A DNA stretch of 64,000 nt from Streptococcus cristatus ATCC 51100 (GCF_011612585.1 NZ_CP050133.1:682001-746000), one strand, 5' to 3'; shown: positions 1-9,260, counted from the first letter of the stretch. Notes: generated from the sequence alone by a model not told the origin. Program-made: numbers and translations.

Positions 1-525
1 ATTCCAGCAGCAGATGTATCAGAGCAAATTTCTCTGGCTTCCAAGGAAGCTTCTGGTACTTCCAACATGAAGTTCATGATGACAGGTGCCATTACCCTAG
101 CTACACTGGACGGAGCCAATATCGAAATCAAGGATGAAGTCGGTGACGACAACATTGTCATCTTCGGGATGGACAAGGACCAAGTTTACGAGCACTATGC
201 CCGCCATGATTACTACTCACGCGGTGTCTATGAAAGCAATCCAGACATTCGTCTGGTGGTCGACACCTTTGTTAATGGAACGATTCCAAACGTTCGTGAA
301 GAAGGCTCTGAAATCTACGAAGCCCTTATCACCCACAATGATGAATACTTCCTCTTGGAAGACTTCCATGCTTACATGGAAGCTCAAGAGAAGATTGATG
401 CTCTCTATCGTGACAAAGAAAAATGGGCCCGCATGAGCCTGATTAACATCGCTACATCTGACAAGTTCACCTCAGATGATACCATTGAGCAATATGCCAA
501 GGAAATCTGGAACTTGGAGAAATAA
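1..525 (+). CDS. Glycogen/maltodextrin phosphorylase, C-terminal part (5' end outside window)
   Basis: The reading frame is open from base 1 and stops at 525, so only the last 174 or so codons are present. The motif EASGTSNMKFMM followed by GAITLATLDGAN is the conserved pyridoxal-phosphate region of family GT35 phosphorylases, which release glucose-1-phosphate from alpha-1,4-glucans in the cytoplasm. An ATG at 67 lies inside this motif and is not a real start. Streptococci carry both glgP and malP, and the visible part does not decide between them. A hairpin terminator follows 25 bases after the stop, so this is the end of its transcription unit. Confidence 0.9.
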   Translation: MPAADVSEQISLASKEASGTSNMKFMMTGAITLATLDGANIEIKDEVGDDNIVIFGMDKDQVYEHYARHDYYSRGVYESNPDIRLVVDTFVNGTIPNVREEGSEIYEALITHNDEYFLLEDFHAYMEAQEKIDALYRDKEKWARMSLINIATSDKFTSDDTIEQYAKEIWNLEK

Positions 526-550
526 GGCTCTTCATAAAACATGAATACTA

Positions 551-581
551 AGAGATTGGGGCTTGAGTCTCAGTCTCTTTT
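551..581 (+). terminator. Rho-independent terminator after the phosphorylase
   Basis: A 12-bp stem (including G-U pairs) between AGAGATTGGGGC and GTCTCAGTCTCT with a TTGA loop is followed by TTTT. It separates the phosphorylase from the PAP2 gene. Confidence 0.7.
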
Positions 582-667
582 GCTATCCATCTACCATCTT
601 ATCTAGAAATATGCTATAGTAGAGAAAGTATGAGAATTCGACTTTTTGAAAAGCAGGGTAAGCAAGC

Positions 668-1168
668 ATGAAAGACTACGCGATTTTTTATCAACAATTA
701 ACGGCTCCCTTTCGCAGTTGTCCTAGGATAGTGAAAGGGATGGCTTATTTTAATAGGGGGATGACTGTTTTTATGCCTCTGGTGTATGGATTGGTCTTGA
801 TTGATGCCTTTCTGACGGAAGGTTGGAAAGGGCTGCTTGCTTTTTTTCTCCTTCCAGCTATTGGATTTGGTCTCTTGTCAGCGATTCGTAAATGGCTGAA
901 TCAAGCACGCCCTTACGAAAAATGGTCTATTCAACCCTTGCTGGCCAAGGATACATCAGGCAAGTCCATGCCCAGTCGACATGTCTTTTCGGCGACAGTG
1001 ATTTCCATGTGCCTGCTCTACTTTTTCTGGCTGCCGGGACTTATCTGCCTCTTGCTTTCAGCAGGGTTAGCTGCAGTGCGCGTGATTGGCGGAGTGCACT
1101 ATCCAAAGGATGTAGTGATAGGATACCTTTGCGGAATTTGCTGGGGAGCTTTAGTCTTTTTATTATAA
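668..1168 (+). CDS. PAP2-family membrane phosphatase
   Basis: This 166-residue protein carries the three signature motifs of the PAP2/type 2 phosphatidic acid phosphatase superfamily in order: K-x6-RP (KWLNQARPYEK region), PSRH with the catalytic histidine, and R-x5-H-x3-D (RVIGGVHYPKD). Hydrophobic segments lie between the motifs, as expected of an integral membrane enzyme with its active site at the outer face. Family members dephosphorylate lipid phosphates such as phosphatidic acid, phosphatidylglycerol phosphate or undecaprenyl pyrophosphate. The true substrate cannot be read from the sequence. The gene stands alone between a terminator and manA. Confidence 0.88.
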   Translation: MKDYAIFYQQLTAPFRSCPRIVKGMAYFNRGMTVFMPLVYGLVLIDAFLTEGWKGLLAFFLLPAIGFGLLSAIRKWLNQARPYEKWSIQPLLAKDTSGKSMPSRHVFSATVISMCLLYFFWLPGLICLLLSAGLAAVRVIGGVHYPKDVVIGYLCGICWGALVFLL

Positions 1169-1316
1169 ATGTCTGGCGAGAGCCAGATTTTTCTTTGTAA
1201 AGTAAGTTGAGGAGTAGACAAAGTGCCCGAGTCTATATTATAATGTAAGCAGTACCAAACTTTTATCATCAAGGATTGCCTGATTTTGGATGTAAAAAAT
1301 ATTTAAGGAGACTATT

Positions 1317-2258
1317 ATGTCAGAACCGTTATTTCTAGAGTCTGTGATGCAGGAGAAAATTTGGGGCGGCACTAAGCTGCGTGATGTTTTTGGCTATGAA
1401 ATCCCCAGCGACCATGTGGGAGAGTATTGGGCAATTTCGGCTCATCCGAACGGTGTCTCAACCGTCAAGAATGGCCGTTTTGCAGGTCAGAAGCTAGATG
1501 CGCTCTATGCCGAGCACCGTGAACTCTTTGGCAATCGTCCAGAGCCCGTCTTTCCACTTTTGACAAAGATTTTGGATGCCAATGACTGGCTCAGCGTTCA
1601 GGTCCATCCAGATGATGCCTATGGATTAGAGCACGAAGGAGAGCTTGGCAAGACAGAATGCTGGTATGTTATCGCTGCAGACGAAGGGGCAGAGATTATC
1701 TACGGTCATAATGCCCAGAGCAAGGAAGAGTTGCGCCAGCAGATTGAGAGCAAGGACTGGGACCATCTTCTGACCAAAATTCCAGTCAAGGCTGGTGACT
1801 TCTTCTATGTACCAAGTGGCACCATGCATGCCATTGGTTCAGGCATTCTGATTTTAGAAACTCAGCAGTCTAGCGATACTACTTATCGGGTCTATGACTT
1901 TGATCGTAAGGACGATGCAGGCAATCTTCGTGAGTTGCATTTGGAGCAATCGATTGATGTTTTGACTATCGGAGAGCCTGCTAATAGCTGTCCCGTTACT
2001 ATTCAGGCAGACGATTTGACCTCTACTCTTTTGGTGGCCAATGACTTCTTTGCTGTTTACAAGTGGGATATTGCTGGTTCTGTTGAATTTAAAAAGACTG
2101 CAGATTACAGCTTGTTCAGTATCTTGGAAGGTGCTGGTGAGCTGACAGTAGATGAATCAGTGTATCCAATCGAAAAAGGCTCTCATTTCATCCTGCCGAG
2201 CGATGTCACAGAGTGGACCTTGTCTGGCGACTTGCAACTAATTGTCAGCCATCCATAG
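1317..2258 (+). CDS. manA: Mannose-6-phosphate isomerase, class I
   Basis: ManA interconverts mannose-6-phosphate and fructose-6-phosphate, feeding mannose into glycolysis. The 313-residue length is typical of the short Gram-positive class I enzymes. The start of the protein (FLESVMQEKIWGG) and the zinc-site region (VQVHPDDAYGLEHEGELGK, then a downstream HAIGSG) are characteristic cupin-fold features. AAGGAG at 1305-1310 sits 6 bases before the ATG. A terminator at 2270 follows, so the gene looks monocistronic. The upstream AT-rich stretch has a TATAAT-like box near 1240. Confidence 0.95.
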   Translation: MSEPLFLESVMQEKIWGGTKLRDVFGYEIPSDHVGEYWAISAHPNGVSTVKNGRFAGQKLDALYAEHRELFGNRPEPVFPLLTKILDANDWLSVQVHPDDAYGLEHEGELGKTECWYVIAADEGAEIIYGHNAQSKEELRQQIESKDWDHLLTKIPVKAGDFFYVPSGTMHAIGSGILILETQQSSDTTYRVYDFDRKDDAGNLRELHLEQSIDVLTIGEPANSCPVTIQADDLTSTLLVANDFFAVYKWDIAGSVEFKKTADYSLFSILEGAGELTVDESVYPIEKGSHFILPSDVTEWTLSGDLQLIVSHP

Positions 2259-2269
2259 TGAAAAAATAC

Positions 2270-2301
2270 ATGGACCGAGTGCTCATCTCGGTCTATTTTT
2301 C
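2270..2301 (+). terminator. Terminator after manA
   Basis: The inverted repeat ATGGACCGAG / CTCGGTCTAT closes a short loop and is followed by TTTTTC. Confidence 0.8.
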
Positions 2302-2448
2302 TTTATTTTCGCAGAATGAATAGAGAAAACAGGACTTTAACTTCAATCGGTGAAAAAGTCCGATAAATGAGGCATTTCATCATGGTTGCTTGAAGAATTT
2401 TTTTTTGAAAAATGGTACAATGAAATGGAATATTCAAAGGAGTCGAAT

Positions 2449-3618
2449 ATGGAACATAAAGAAAAAGATTTTAGTTTATCCTGGTTTTTTAGATGGTTCT
2501 TGGATAATAAGGCCATTACCGTATTTTTGGTGACCTTGCTCATTGGTTTGAACATTTTTATTCTTAGCAAAATTAGCTTTATTTTTACACCGGTGATTGA
2601 GTTTATTGGTGTCATTATGTTACCAGTGATTTTGGCTGGGCTGCTTTACTATCTGCTCAATCCCATTGTCGACTGGATGGAAAAGCGTAAGATTAACCGT
2701 GTGGCTGGGATTACAATTGTCTTTGTCTTGATTGGTGTTTTGATTGTGTGGGGCTTGGCGGTTGCTATTCCTAACTTGCAGCATCAGATAGTGAGTTTTT
2801 CAAAAAATGTTCCCGCCTATCTCAAGCAAGCCAATAAAATGATTGATGATGTTTTGACCAATCATATTTCAGATGATTTGAAGCCACAAATCGAGCAAGT
2901 TACGAATAAGTTATCGACTCAGATCACTTCATGGGCCAGCAATTTTTCATCTAAGGCAGTTAATTGGGCTAGCAATTTGATTAGTACAGCTTCACAAATC
3001 ATTGTGGCTATTATCATCGTGCCTTTTATTCTTTTCTATTTGCTGCGCGACGGGAAAAATCTCAAAGGATATATGGTTCAGTTCTTGCCAACGAAATTCC
3101 GCGAGTCATTTGGTCAGGTTATGACAGATATCAATACCCAGTTGGCCAATTATGTTCGTGGTCAGGTGACCGTAGCAATCATCGTGGCTCTTATGTTTAT
3201 GATTTTTTTCAAGATCATCGGCTTGCGGTACGGTGTGACTCTAGCCGTTGTGGCAGGAGTTTTGAACTTGGTGCCTTATCTGGGAAGCTTCCTTGCCATG
3301 TTGCCGGCTTTGGTTCTTGGATTGATTGCTGGTCCGATCATGCTGTTGAAAGTCATTATCGTCTTTATCGTGGAGCAGACCATTGAGGGGCGCTTCGTGT
3401 CTCCATTGATCTTGGGAAGTCAATTAAGCATCCATCCGATTACGATTTTATTTGTTTTGCTGACTTCAGGAGCCATGTTTGGTATCTGGGGTGTCTTGCT
3501 GGGAATTCCAGCTTATGCATCAGCCAAGGTTGCCATCACAGCGCTCTTTAAGTGGTACAAGAAGGTTAGCGGTTTGTATGAAGAAAGTGTTCAAGAATTA
3601 GGAGAAGGCAGTGAATAA
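2449..3618 (+). CDS. AI-2E family transporter (YdiK/PerM-type membrane protein)
   Basis: The 389-residue protein has about eight hydrophobic segments and the layout of the AI-2E exporter/PerM family. Two N-terminal helices are followed by a long soluble loop with TPEI-like helices, then a block of helices containing RGQVTVAIIVALMF and VPYLGSFLAMLPALVLGL. Proteins of this family include exporters and Na+/H+ antiporters, and the substrate here is not known. An upstream in-frame extension to 2386 exists, but the ATG at 2449 is chosen because it has AAAGG-AG at 2437-2442 and because a likely -10 box (TACAAT, 2416-2421) falls inside the extension. The stop overlaps the start of the TPR gene, so the two are translationally coupled. 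Confidence 0.85.
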   Translation: MEHKEKDFSLSWFFRWFLDNKAITVFLVTLLIGLNIFILSKISFIFTPVIEFIGVIMLPVILAGLLYYLLNPIVDWMEKRKINRVAGITIVFVLIGVLIVWGLAVAIPNLQHQIVSFSKNVPAYLKQANKMIDDVLTNHISDDLKPQIEQVTNKLSTQITSWASNFSSKAVNWASNLISTASQIIVAIIIVPFILFYLLRDGKNLKGYMVQFLPTKFRESFGQVMTDINTQLANYVRGQVTVAIIVALMFMIFFKIIGLRYGVTLAVVAGVLNLVPYLGSFLAMLPALVLGLIAGPIMLLKVIIVFIVEQTIEGRFVSPLILGSQLSIHPITILFVLLTSGAMFGIWGVLLGIPAYASAKVAITALFKWYKKVSGLYEESVQELGEGSE

Positions 3619-4840
3619 GAGTGAACGAATGTTAACAGCCCTGCAAAATCAGGATTTAGCACAGGCTGAGAAGTATTTTGAAGAGGCTTTGAGCCAAGAT
3701 ACCGATCAAGAGTTATTAGAATTAGCCGATTACTTAGAAAGTATCGGCTTTTTCCCTCAAGCCAAGCGAATTTATGAAAAATTAGCTCCGCTCTTTCCGG
3801 AATCCTATATCAGTCTGGCAACGATTGCTGCTGACGATGGTGACTTGGAAGAAGCTTTTGCCTATTTAGAGGAAATTAACTCGGAAAGTGAATGGTATGT
3901 GGCAGCTCTCTTGGCCAAGGCTGACCTCTATCAGCTAGAGGGATTGCCAGATGTGGCACGGGAGAAATTGCTGGAAGCTGCCAAACTGTCAGACGAACCT
4001 TTGGTGACTTTTGGTTTAGCAGAAATTGAGTTTGAATTGGAAAATTTTGCCCAGGCCATCAAGGAATATGCCCAGCTAGATAATCGCTCTATCTACGAGC
4101 AGACAGGCGTGTCCACCTATCAGCGTATCGGCCTTTGCTACGCCAGTCTGGGGAAAATCGAAGCAGCCATTGAATTTTTGGAAAAGGCTGTGGAGCTGGA
4201 GTACGACGAAGAGACGGTCTATGAATTAGCAGCTATCTTGTATGAGCAAGAGGAGTACCAAAAAGCTAATTTGTACTTCAAGCAGCTGGATACGATTTCG
4301 CCGGATTTTGAAGGCTATGAGTATGCCTATGCGCAGTCTCTCCACGCGGAGCATAAGACGGAGGAAGCCTTGGAAATGGCTGAGCAAGGCTTGACCAAGA
4401 ATCCTTTCGAGACTCGCCTTCTGCACCTTGCTTCCCAACTATCTTACGAACTGCATGATGTGGAAAAATCTGAAAACTACTTGCTGGCAGCTCAGGAAAA
4501 TGCAGATGATTTAGAGGAAATTGCTCTACGTCTGACCAATCTCTATCTGGAGCAGGAACGCTACGATGAGGTCTTAGCTTTTGAGGAACAAGATCTAGAC
4601 AATGTCTTGACTCGCTGGAATCTGGCACGTGCTTATCAGGCCTTGGAAAATCTGGAGAAAGCTGGGGAGCTTTATCAGGAGCTGGCAGTTGACTTGCAGG
4701 AAAACCCTGAATTTCTGGAAGAATATGTTTATTTATTACGCGAACTAGGGCGTGTGGAAGAAGCGAAAATACAGGCTGGTAAGTACCTGCGTTTGGTTCC
4801 AGATGACACTGCTATGGCAGATTTGTACGAAAGTTTGTAA
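3611..4840 (+). CDS. Tetratricopeptide-repeat protein
   Basis: This 409-residue soluble, acidic protein is made of consecutive TPR helices, for example QAKRIYEKLAPLFPESYISL, AIEFLEKAVELEYDEETVYE and KAGELYQELAVDLQENPEFL. It starts at a GTG with GGAG at 3601-3604, overlapping the end of the upstream transporter gene by 8 bases. TPR arrays are protein-binding scaffolds. Similar proteins are found beside membrane or aro genes in Firmicutes (YpiA type), but no specific function can be given. No signal peptide or membrane segment is seen, so it is expected in the cytoplasm. Confidence 0.85.
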   Translation: MNKSERMLTALQNQDLAQAEKYFEEALSQDTDQELLELADYLESIGFFPQAKRIYEKLAPLFPESYISLATIAADDGDLEEAFAYLEEINSESEWYVAALLAKADLYQLEGLPDVAREKLLEAAKLSDEPLVTFGLAEIEFELENFAQAIKEYAQLDNRSIYEQTGVSTYQRIGLCYASLGKIEAAIEFLEKAVELEYDEETVYELAAILYEQEEYQKANLYFKQLDTISPDFEGYEYAYAQSLHAEHKTEEALEMAEQGLTKNPFETRLLHLASQLSYELHDVEKSENYLLAAQENADDLEEIALRLTNLYLEQERYDEVLAFEEQDLDNVLTRWNLARAYQALENLEKAGELYQELAVDLQENPEFLEEYVYLLRELGRVEEAKIQAGKYLRLVPDDTAMADLYESL

Positions 4841-4882
4841 AATTTTATTGAGAAAGCTCTTTTGTACTGCCTTTCGGGTATA

Positions 4883-4906
4883 TTAGCAAGAAGATTTTCT
4901 TGCTAA
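4883..4906. promoter_or_regulatory. Perfect 10-bp inverted repeat before the DUF4298 gene
   Basis: TTAGCAAGAA and TTCTTGCTAA flank a 4-base loop. No T-run follows on either strand, so it is not an obvious terminator. It lies 34 bases before the next start and could be an operator or an RNA hairpin in the leader. Confidence 0.5.
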
Positions 4907-4939
4907 CACGATAGTTTGATTAAAGAAGGAGTAGAGATA

Positions 4940-5245
4940 TTGTCCCAACTGAAACGAATTCAAGAAATGGAAGAGCATTTGAATAAATACGCTCAGACGC
5001 TGGCTGCAGCTCAATCTGCTTTGGCTGAGCTGGAGGCCAGCCAGAAGAATTATATCCAGCTCCGAGATTATTACACCAGCCAAGTTTTCTTTGACGATTT
5101 GGAATTTTCCAATCGACCAGACTTTCCTGAGGATGTGGCCTGTGGCGTTCTGAGCGAAGATGCTGTTTATGACCTGATGGGAGAGCACTTTGAGACGGCG
5201 TTGCAGCTGCTAGACCTATCCAGTGCCATGCTGAAAGAAAGGTAA
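4940..5245 (+). CDS. DUF4298 domain protein
   Basis: This is a small cytoplasmic protein of 101 residues. The first half (LKRIQEMEEHLNKYAQTLA, then an LAELEASQ heptad stretch) is a predicted coiled coil. The second half contains LRDYYTSQVFFDDLE, which I recognise as DUF4298. No function is established for the family. The chosen start is a TTG at 4940 because AAGGAG at 4926-4931 is correctly spaced 8 bases before it; a TTG at 4916 lies upstream of that site and is less likely. A PHP-domain gene follows 150 bases downstream. Confidence 0.75.
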   Translation: MSQLKRIQEMEEHLNKYAQTLAAAQSALAELEASQKNYIQLRDYYTSQVFFDDLEFSNRPDFPEDVACGVLSEDAVYDLMGEHFETALQLLDLSSAMLKER

Positions 5246-5395
5246 AGGCCTAGGAAGAAATAAAATGGCTTCTGTCGAAAGGCTAGAGCATGGACAACGT
5301 CAACGAAAGGATCGGAATGTGGGAAATATAAAACAAGGGCCGACCAACCGTTGACATTATTAAAGGAACACAAGATTTGCAGAAAGGCGGCAAGC

Positions 5396-6145
5396 ATGCG
5401 CGACAATCATCTTCATACCTATTTTTCCTATGATTCTGAGGCGGATTTTTCTGACTATCTGGACCATTACGAGGGCGAGATTGTCACCACCGAGCACTAT
5501 GATTTGTCCAATCCCTACCCTTACCAAGCTGCCTCGCCCCATGATGATGTACCTGACTATGCGGCTTATTCAGCAAAAATAGCAGAGCTAAACCAGCAAT
5601 ATGGCAACCGCATCAAAAAGGGGATTGAAATTGGTTACTATGCTCCGCGTAAGGCCGATATTTTAGCTTTCCTAGCCGACAAGGAATACGACCTCAAGCT
5701 CCTGTCTGTCCACCACAATGGCAGTTTTGACTATCTGGAAGAGCCTGTCTTGCAGCTGGACAAGATGGAGTTAATTCCTCGCTACCTGAGAGAGCTAGAG
5801 GAGGCTATCGAGGCTGTGCCAGCAGATGTCCTAGCCCACTTTGACTATGGTTTTCGAAAATTTGCGCTTACCGTGGAGGAGTTAAAAACTTTTGAACCGC
5901 AGCTGCGACAGCTTTTTCAAAAGATGATCGACTATGATCTGGCCTTTGAACTTAACTGCAAGTCCATGTACCTCTATGGCCACGAGGAACTCTATCTCTA
6001 CGCTCTTGGTCTGATCAAGGAGCTGGGTGGTCAGCGCTTTTCAGTTGGCTCCGATGGTCACAAACTAGAACATTTTCGACTTAAGTTTGACCGTGTGGCT
6101 CAAATCCTCGCTAATGCCGGTATTGAGGAAAGTCAGTTGATTTAA
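5396..6145 (+). CDS. PHP-domain phosphatase, histidinol-phosphatase-like
   Basis: The protein starts directly with the first PHP motif, MRDNHLHTYFS, and continues with further metal-binding histidines and acids (VTTEHYD, LLSVHHNG, LAHFDYG, SVGSDGHKLEH). This is the layout of the polymerase and histidinol phosphatase superfamily, class HisJ/HisK, which uses a tri-metal centre to cleave phosphomonoesters. No other histidine genes are nearby, so the real substrate may differ. The ATG at 5396 has GAAAGG upstream and begins at the usual family position. A TTG at 5351 would add 15 non-conserved residues. Confidence 0.82.
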   Translation: MRDNHLHTYFSYDSEADFSDYLDHYEGEIVTTEHYDLSNPYPYQAASPHDDVPDYAAYSAKIAELNQQYGNRIKKGIEIGYYAPRKADILAFLADKEYDLKLLSVHHNGSFDYLEEPVLQLDKMELIPRYLRELEEAIEAVPADVLAHFDYGFRKFALTVEELKTFEPQLRQLFQKMIDYDLAFELNCKSMYLYGHEELYLYALGLIKELGGQRFSVGSDGHKLEHFRLKFDRVAQILANAGIEESQLI

Positions 6146-6259
6146 GGCTACCGTGCGTTTTTTCAAACTTCTATTAAACGATTTTTTTGAATTTCGACCA
6201 GAATATGATATACTTAATTATCTTAGAAAATACAGAAATTTGTTGATATAGGAGAAAAA

Positions 6260-6979
6260 ATGGCAGAGCCAGTGAAATTATTTCAGTATAACACCCTAGG
6301 AGCTTTGATGGCTGGACTTTATGGTGGGAGCATGACGATTGGGGAGCTCCTGAAATACGGCGATTTGGGGATTGGTACACTGGATTCCATTGATGGGGAA
6401 TTGATAGTTCTTGATGGTAAGGCCTATCAGGCTAAGGGATCTGGCGATGTGCCTGAAGTTGTAGAAGTTTCAGATGATGTAACGGTGCCCTACGCTGCGG
6501 TTGTTCCCCACCAAGCGGAGGTCATTTTCCGCCAACGATTCGAAATGACAGATGAAGAGCTGGAAGAGCGAATTGAATCCTATTACGATGGAGAAAATTT
6601 ATTCCGCTCCATCAAGATTCATGGAGAATTTTCCCACATGCATGTGCGAATGATTCCAAAATCAACCTCAGAGAAGAAATTTGCTGAAGTAGCCGTGAGT
6701 CAGCCAGAGTACCATGCTGATAATGTCTCCGGCACCATTGTTGGCTTTTGGACACCCGAAATTTTCCACGGTGTCAGTGTAGCCGGCTATCATCTTCACT
6801 TTATTTCAGACGACCATACCTTTGGTGGTCACGTTATGGACTTTGTTATCAAGGAAGGGATTGTGGAGCTAGGTGCTGTCGATCAGTTGGATCAACGTTT
6901 CCCAGTTCAAGACCGTAAGTTCCTTTTTGCAAAATTCAATGTCGATGAAGTAAGATCGGACATGGACAAGGTTGAGTAG
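6260..6979 (+). CDS. Alpha-acetolactate decarboxylase
   Basis: This enzyme converts 2-acetolactate to acetoin, drawing off pyruvate-derived acid and regulating the branched-chain amino acid precursor pool. The 239-residue length matches the family (usual symbols aldB, aldC or budA). The start LFQYNTLGALMAGLYGG and the zinc ligands in GYHLHFISDDHTFGGHV, together with GEFSHMHVRM, are characteristic. AGGAGA at 6250 precedes the ATG. No acetolactate synthase gene is adjacent in this window. Terminators for this gene and the convergent downstream gene follow. Confidence 0.95.
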   Translation: MAEPVKLFQYNTLGALMAGLYGGSMTIGELLKYGDLGIGTLDSIDGELIVLDGKAYQAKGSGDVPEVVEVSDDVTVPYAAVVPHQAEVIFRQRFEMTDEELEERIESYYDGENLFRSIKIHGEFSHMHVRMIPKSTSEKKFAEVAVSQPEYHADNVSGTIVGFWTPEIFHGVSVAGYHLHFISDDHTFGGHVMDFVIKEGIVELGAVDQLDQRFPVQDRKFLFAKFNVDEVRSDMDKVE

Positions 6980-7010
6980 TCAATTACTGTGACAATTGTT
7001 TACTTTTGAT

Positions 7011-7047
7011 AAAAAAAGAGGCTAGGAATCTGCCGTCCCAACCTCTG
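7011..7047 (-). terminator. Terminator of the NFACT gene
   Basis: Read on the minus strand, AGAGGTTGGGA pairs imperfectly with TTCCTAGCCTCT and is followed by a run of seven T. It serves the minus-strand gene at 7147-8796. Confidence 0.65.
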
Positions 7048-7080
7048 AAAGATAACTAGAATTTTAAATTTAGTAAGTTT

Positions 7081-7106
7081 GAGGAGTCTTGGCTCCTCTT
7101 TTGTTT
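7081..7106 (+). terminator. Terminator of the acetolactate decarboxylase unit
   Basis: The hairpin GAGGAG / CTCCTC with a 6-base loop is followed by TTTTGTTTTT on the plus strand. Confidence 0.7.
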
Positions 7107-7146
7107 TTCAATATCCGCCAAATCCATATTTTAGAAACAGATTAGT

Positions 7147-8796
7147 TTACATTTTCATGCTTCTAATCTTTTCTTCATCTGGTGTGACGCGCAGGGTTTT
7201 CTGGCCTGTATAGGTGACAAATCCTGGCTTGCCACCGGTTGGTTTGTTGAGTTTTCTGACTTCAATCATGTCCACTTGGACCAGATTAGAGAGTCTAGCC
7301 TTGGAGAAGTAGGCTGCTAGCTCGGCAGCATCTGTCTTGACTTCATCGCTGGGCTGAAGATTACCGGTGATGACCACATGGCTACCCGGAATATCCTTGG
7401 CGTGGAACCAAAGCTCGTCCTTCTTAGCCATCTTAAAAGTCAGTTCGTCATTTTGGAGGTTGTTGCGGCCGACGAGTATAATGGTTTGACCGTCAGTTGC
7501 CAAATATTTCTCTGGTTTCTGCCTTTTCTGGATTTTCTCTCTTTGGCGTCGTCGGATAAAGCCGGTCTGGATTAGTTCCTCTCGGATTTCCGCAATTTCA
7601 GTTAGGCTGGCCTGAGCAAGGGCGGTTTCCACGCTCTCTAGATAGAGAATCGTAGCCCGAGTCTCCTCAATCAAACTGGTCAGATGTTTGACGGCTTCCT
7701 TGAGCTTCTGGTAGCGTTTAAAATAGCGCTGGGCATTTTGGTTTGGGGTCAGGGCCTTGTCAAGTGCAATGATAATCTTCTCACCTGTGTAGTAATTATC
7801 CAGTTCCACCTGATCCTGATCGTTGGGCACCTGATGGAGAAAGGTGGTCAAGAGTTCCCCTTTTTGGCGGAATTCTTCTGCATTCTCCGTTGCTAGGAGC
7901 TCTTCCTCTTGCTTGCCCAACTTTTTCCGGTTCTTTTCCAACTCATTTTCTACCCTGCGGATGAGTTCGCTGGCCTGCTGGTTGACCCGATCGCGCTCAG
8001 CCTTGTCCTTATAGAAAGTGTCTAAAAGCTCGGATAACGTGGACATTTGGGTCTTGCTGTCAGAAAATAGCAGAGCAGAGAAGGATTTTTCGGTCAGGCT
8101 TGGCTGAGTCGGACTGGCAAAGAAGGCTCGGAAAGTTTTGAGCTTGTCAGCGGTCAGACGACCACTGAGTTCAGTAGCCGTATCCCGACCCAAGCCCTGA
8201 AAAATCTGCTGCAGGCGTTTGGGCTCTAAGTCTTCAGTATGTAAGATTTCAAAGAGCTTTTCATCACCCACAGTGAAAGGATTGAGACTACCTGTTTGAG
8301 GCGGTGCGACATGGGTTGAGCCTGGGAGGATCGTTCGATAGCTATTTTGCGAAAATCCGACATGTTTGATGGCTTCAATAATCTTGCCACTAGCCTTGTC
8401 CAAGAGAATGATATTGCTGTGCTTGCCCATGATTTCGATGACCAGAGTCACAGCCACGCTATCTCCGATTTCGTTCTTATTGGAGACGCTGATTTCCAAA
8501 ATCCGGTCATTCTCCACTTGCTGGATCGCTTCAATAACAGCGCCCTGCAGGTATTTGCGCATGACCATGATAAAGGTATTGGGAACAGCAGGATTTTCAA
8601 ACGTAGTATCTGTCAGTTGGACGCGTCCAAAGACCGAGTGGGCTGACAGGAGCAATTTGTGACTTTTTCGATTGCTGCGAATCTGCAAGACCAGCTCCTG
8701 TTCAAAAGGTTGATTAATCTTTTGAATGCGGCCACCCAGCAGTTCGCGGCGCAGCTCCTCTGTCATGTGGTGTAAAAAAAATCCGTCGAAAGACAT
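7147..8796 (-). CDS. NFACT family protein (Rqc2/RqcH-type; PavA/FbpA-like fibronectin-binding protein)
   Basis: The 549-residue protein begins MSFDGFFLHHMTEELRRELL, the standard start of PavA/FbpA proteins. It has the NFACT-N domain over roughly the first 430 residues, with a central coiled coil (RRVENELEKNRKKLGKQEEE). The C-terminal NFACT-R domain contains LWFHAKDIPGSHVVI. Known relatives act in ribosome quality control by adding alanine tails to stalled nascent chains, and the streptococcal protein PavA is also reported as a fibronectin-binding adhesin. There is no signal peptide, as is usual for PavA. AAGGAGAA lies just before the start on the minus strand. Confidence 0.9.
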   Translation of the reverse strand: MSFDGFFLHHMTEELRRELLGGRIQKINQPFEQELVLQIRSNRKSHKLLLSAHSVFGRVQLTDTTFENPAVPNTFIMVMRKYLQGAVIEAIQQVENDRILEISVSNKNEIGDSVAVTLVIEIMGKHSNIILLDKASGKIIEAIKHVGFSQNSYRTILPGSTHVAPPQTGSLNPFTVGDEKLFEILHTEDLEPKRLQQIFQGLGRDTATELSGRLTADKLKTFRAFFASPTQPSLTEKSFSALLFSDSKTQMSTLSELLDTFYKDKAERDRVNQQASELIRRVENELEKNRKKLGKQEEELLATENAEEFRQKGELLTTFLHQVPNDQDQVELDNYYTGEKIIIALDKALTPNQNAQRYFKRYQKLKEAVKHLTSLIEETRATILYLESVETALAQASLTEIAEIREELIQTGFIRRRQREKIQKRQKPEKYLATDGQTIILVGRNNLQNDELTFKMAKKDELWFHAKDIPGSHVVITGNLQPSDEVKTDAAELAAYFSKARLSNLVQVDMIEVRKLNKPTGGKPGFVTYTGQKTLRVTPDEEKIRSMKM

Positions 8797-8945
8797 GCTT
8801 TTCTCCTTGAAACTTGCTAAAGAAGATTATAACAAAAAACCAAGCTAAAAGCTCCTAAAGTCTCATCAAAAAGAAATTTATTTTTTGTCAATGATTATCG
8901 ATATAAACAAAAACCGAACATTTTATAAAAATTTTCAAAAAGGTC

Positions 8946-8974
8946 TTGACATCTTTTCAGGAAAAATTTACAAT
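8946..8974 (+). promoter_or_regulatory. Promoter of the Trp T-box leader
   Basis: TTGACA at 8946-8951 and TACAAT at 8969-8974 are separated by 17 bases. Transcription would begin about 8982 and enter the T-box leader. Confidence 0.85.
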
Positions 8975-8984
8975 ATAGGAAATT

Positions 8985-9227
8985 AGAAAAGTAGTAGATG
9001 CATTTGTTTTTAGCGAGCTTGTGGTTGGTGGAAATGAGCAACAAATCTTTACGAATTGGGCTAATGGATAAATATGAATTTGAAACAATAAGAATTCGGT
9101 AGGCACACCTTACAGTGCAGCTTGTTTGATGACAAGACAGAGATATGGGGAATATTAGCTATTTTCCATAATTGAGGTGGCACCGCGATTTACGCCCTCA
9201 CACAGAATACCTGTGTGAGTTTTTTTG
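8985..9227 (+). promoter_or_regulatory. T-box riboswitch with Trp specifier
   Basis: The T-box sequence AGGTGGCACCGCG lies at 9175-9187 and is followed by a strong terminator hairpin (CTCACACAG 9197-9205 / CTGTGTGAG 9211-9219) with a T-run. In stem I, TTTAGC near 9010 can pair with GCTAA after 9060. The codon in the specifier position next to that helix is TGG (9057-9059), which would read tRNA-Trp. Uncharged tRNA-Trp is expected to disrupt the terminator and switch on the TrpX-like binding protein gene. The specifier assignment rests on manual folding. Confidence 0.85.
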
Positions 9228-9260
9228 TTGCTTATTATAAAAAAACAAGGAGAATTGCCT

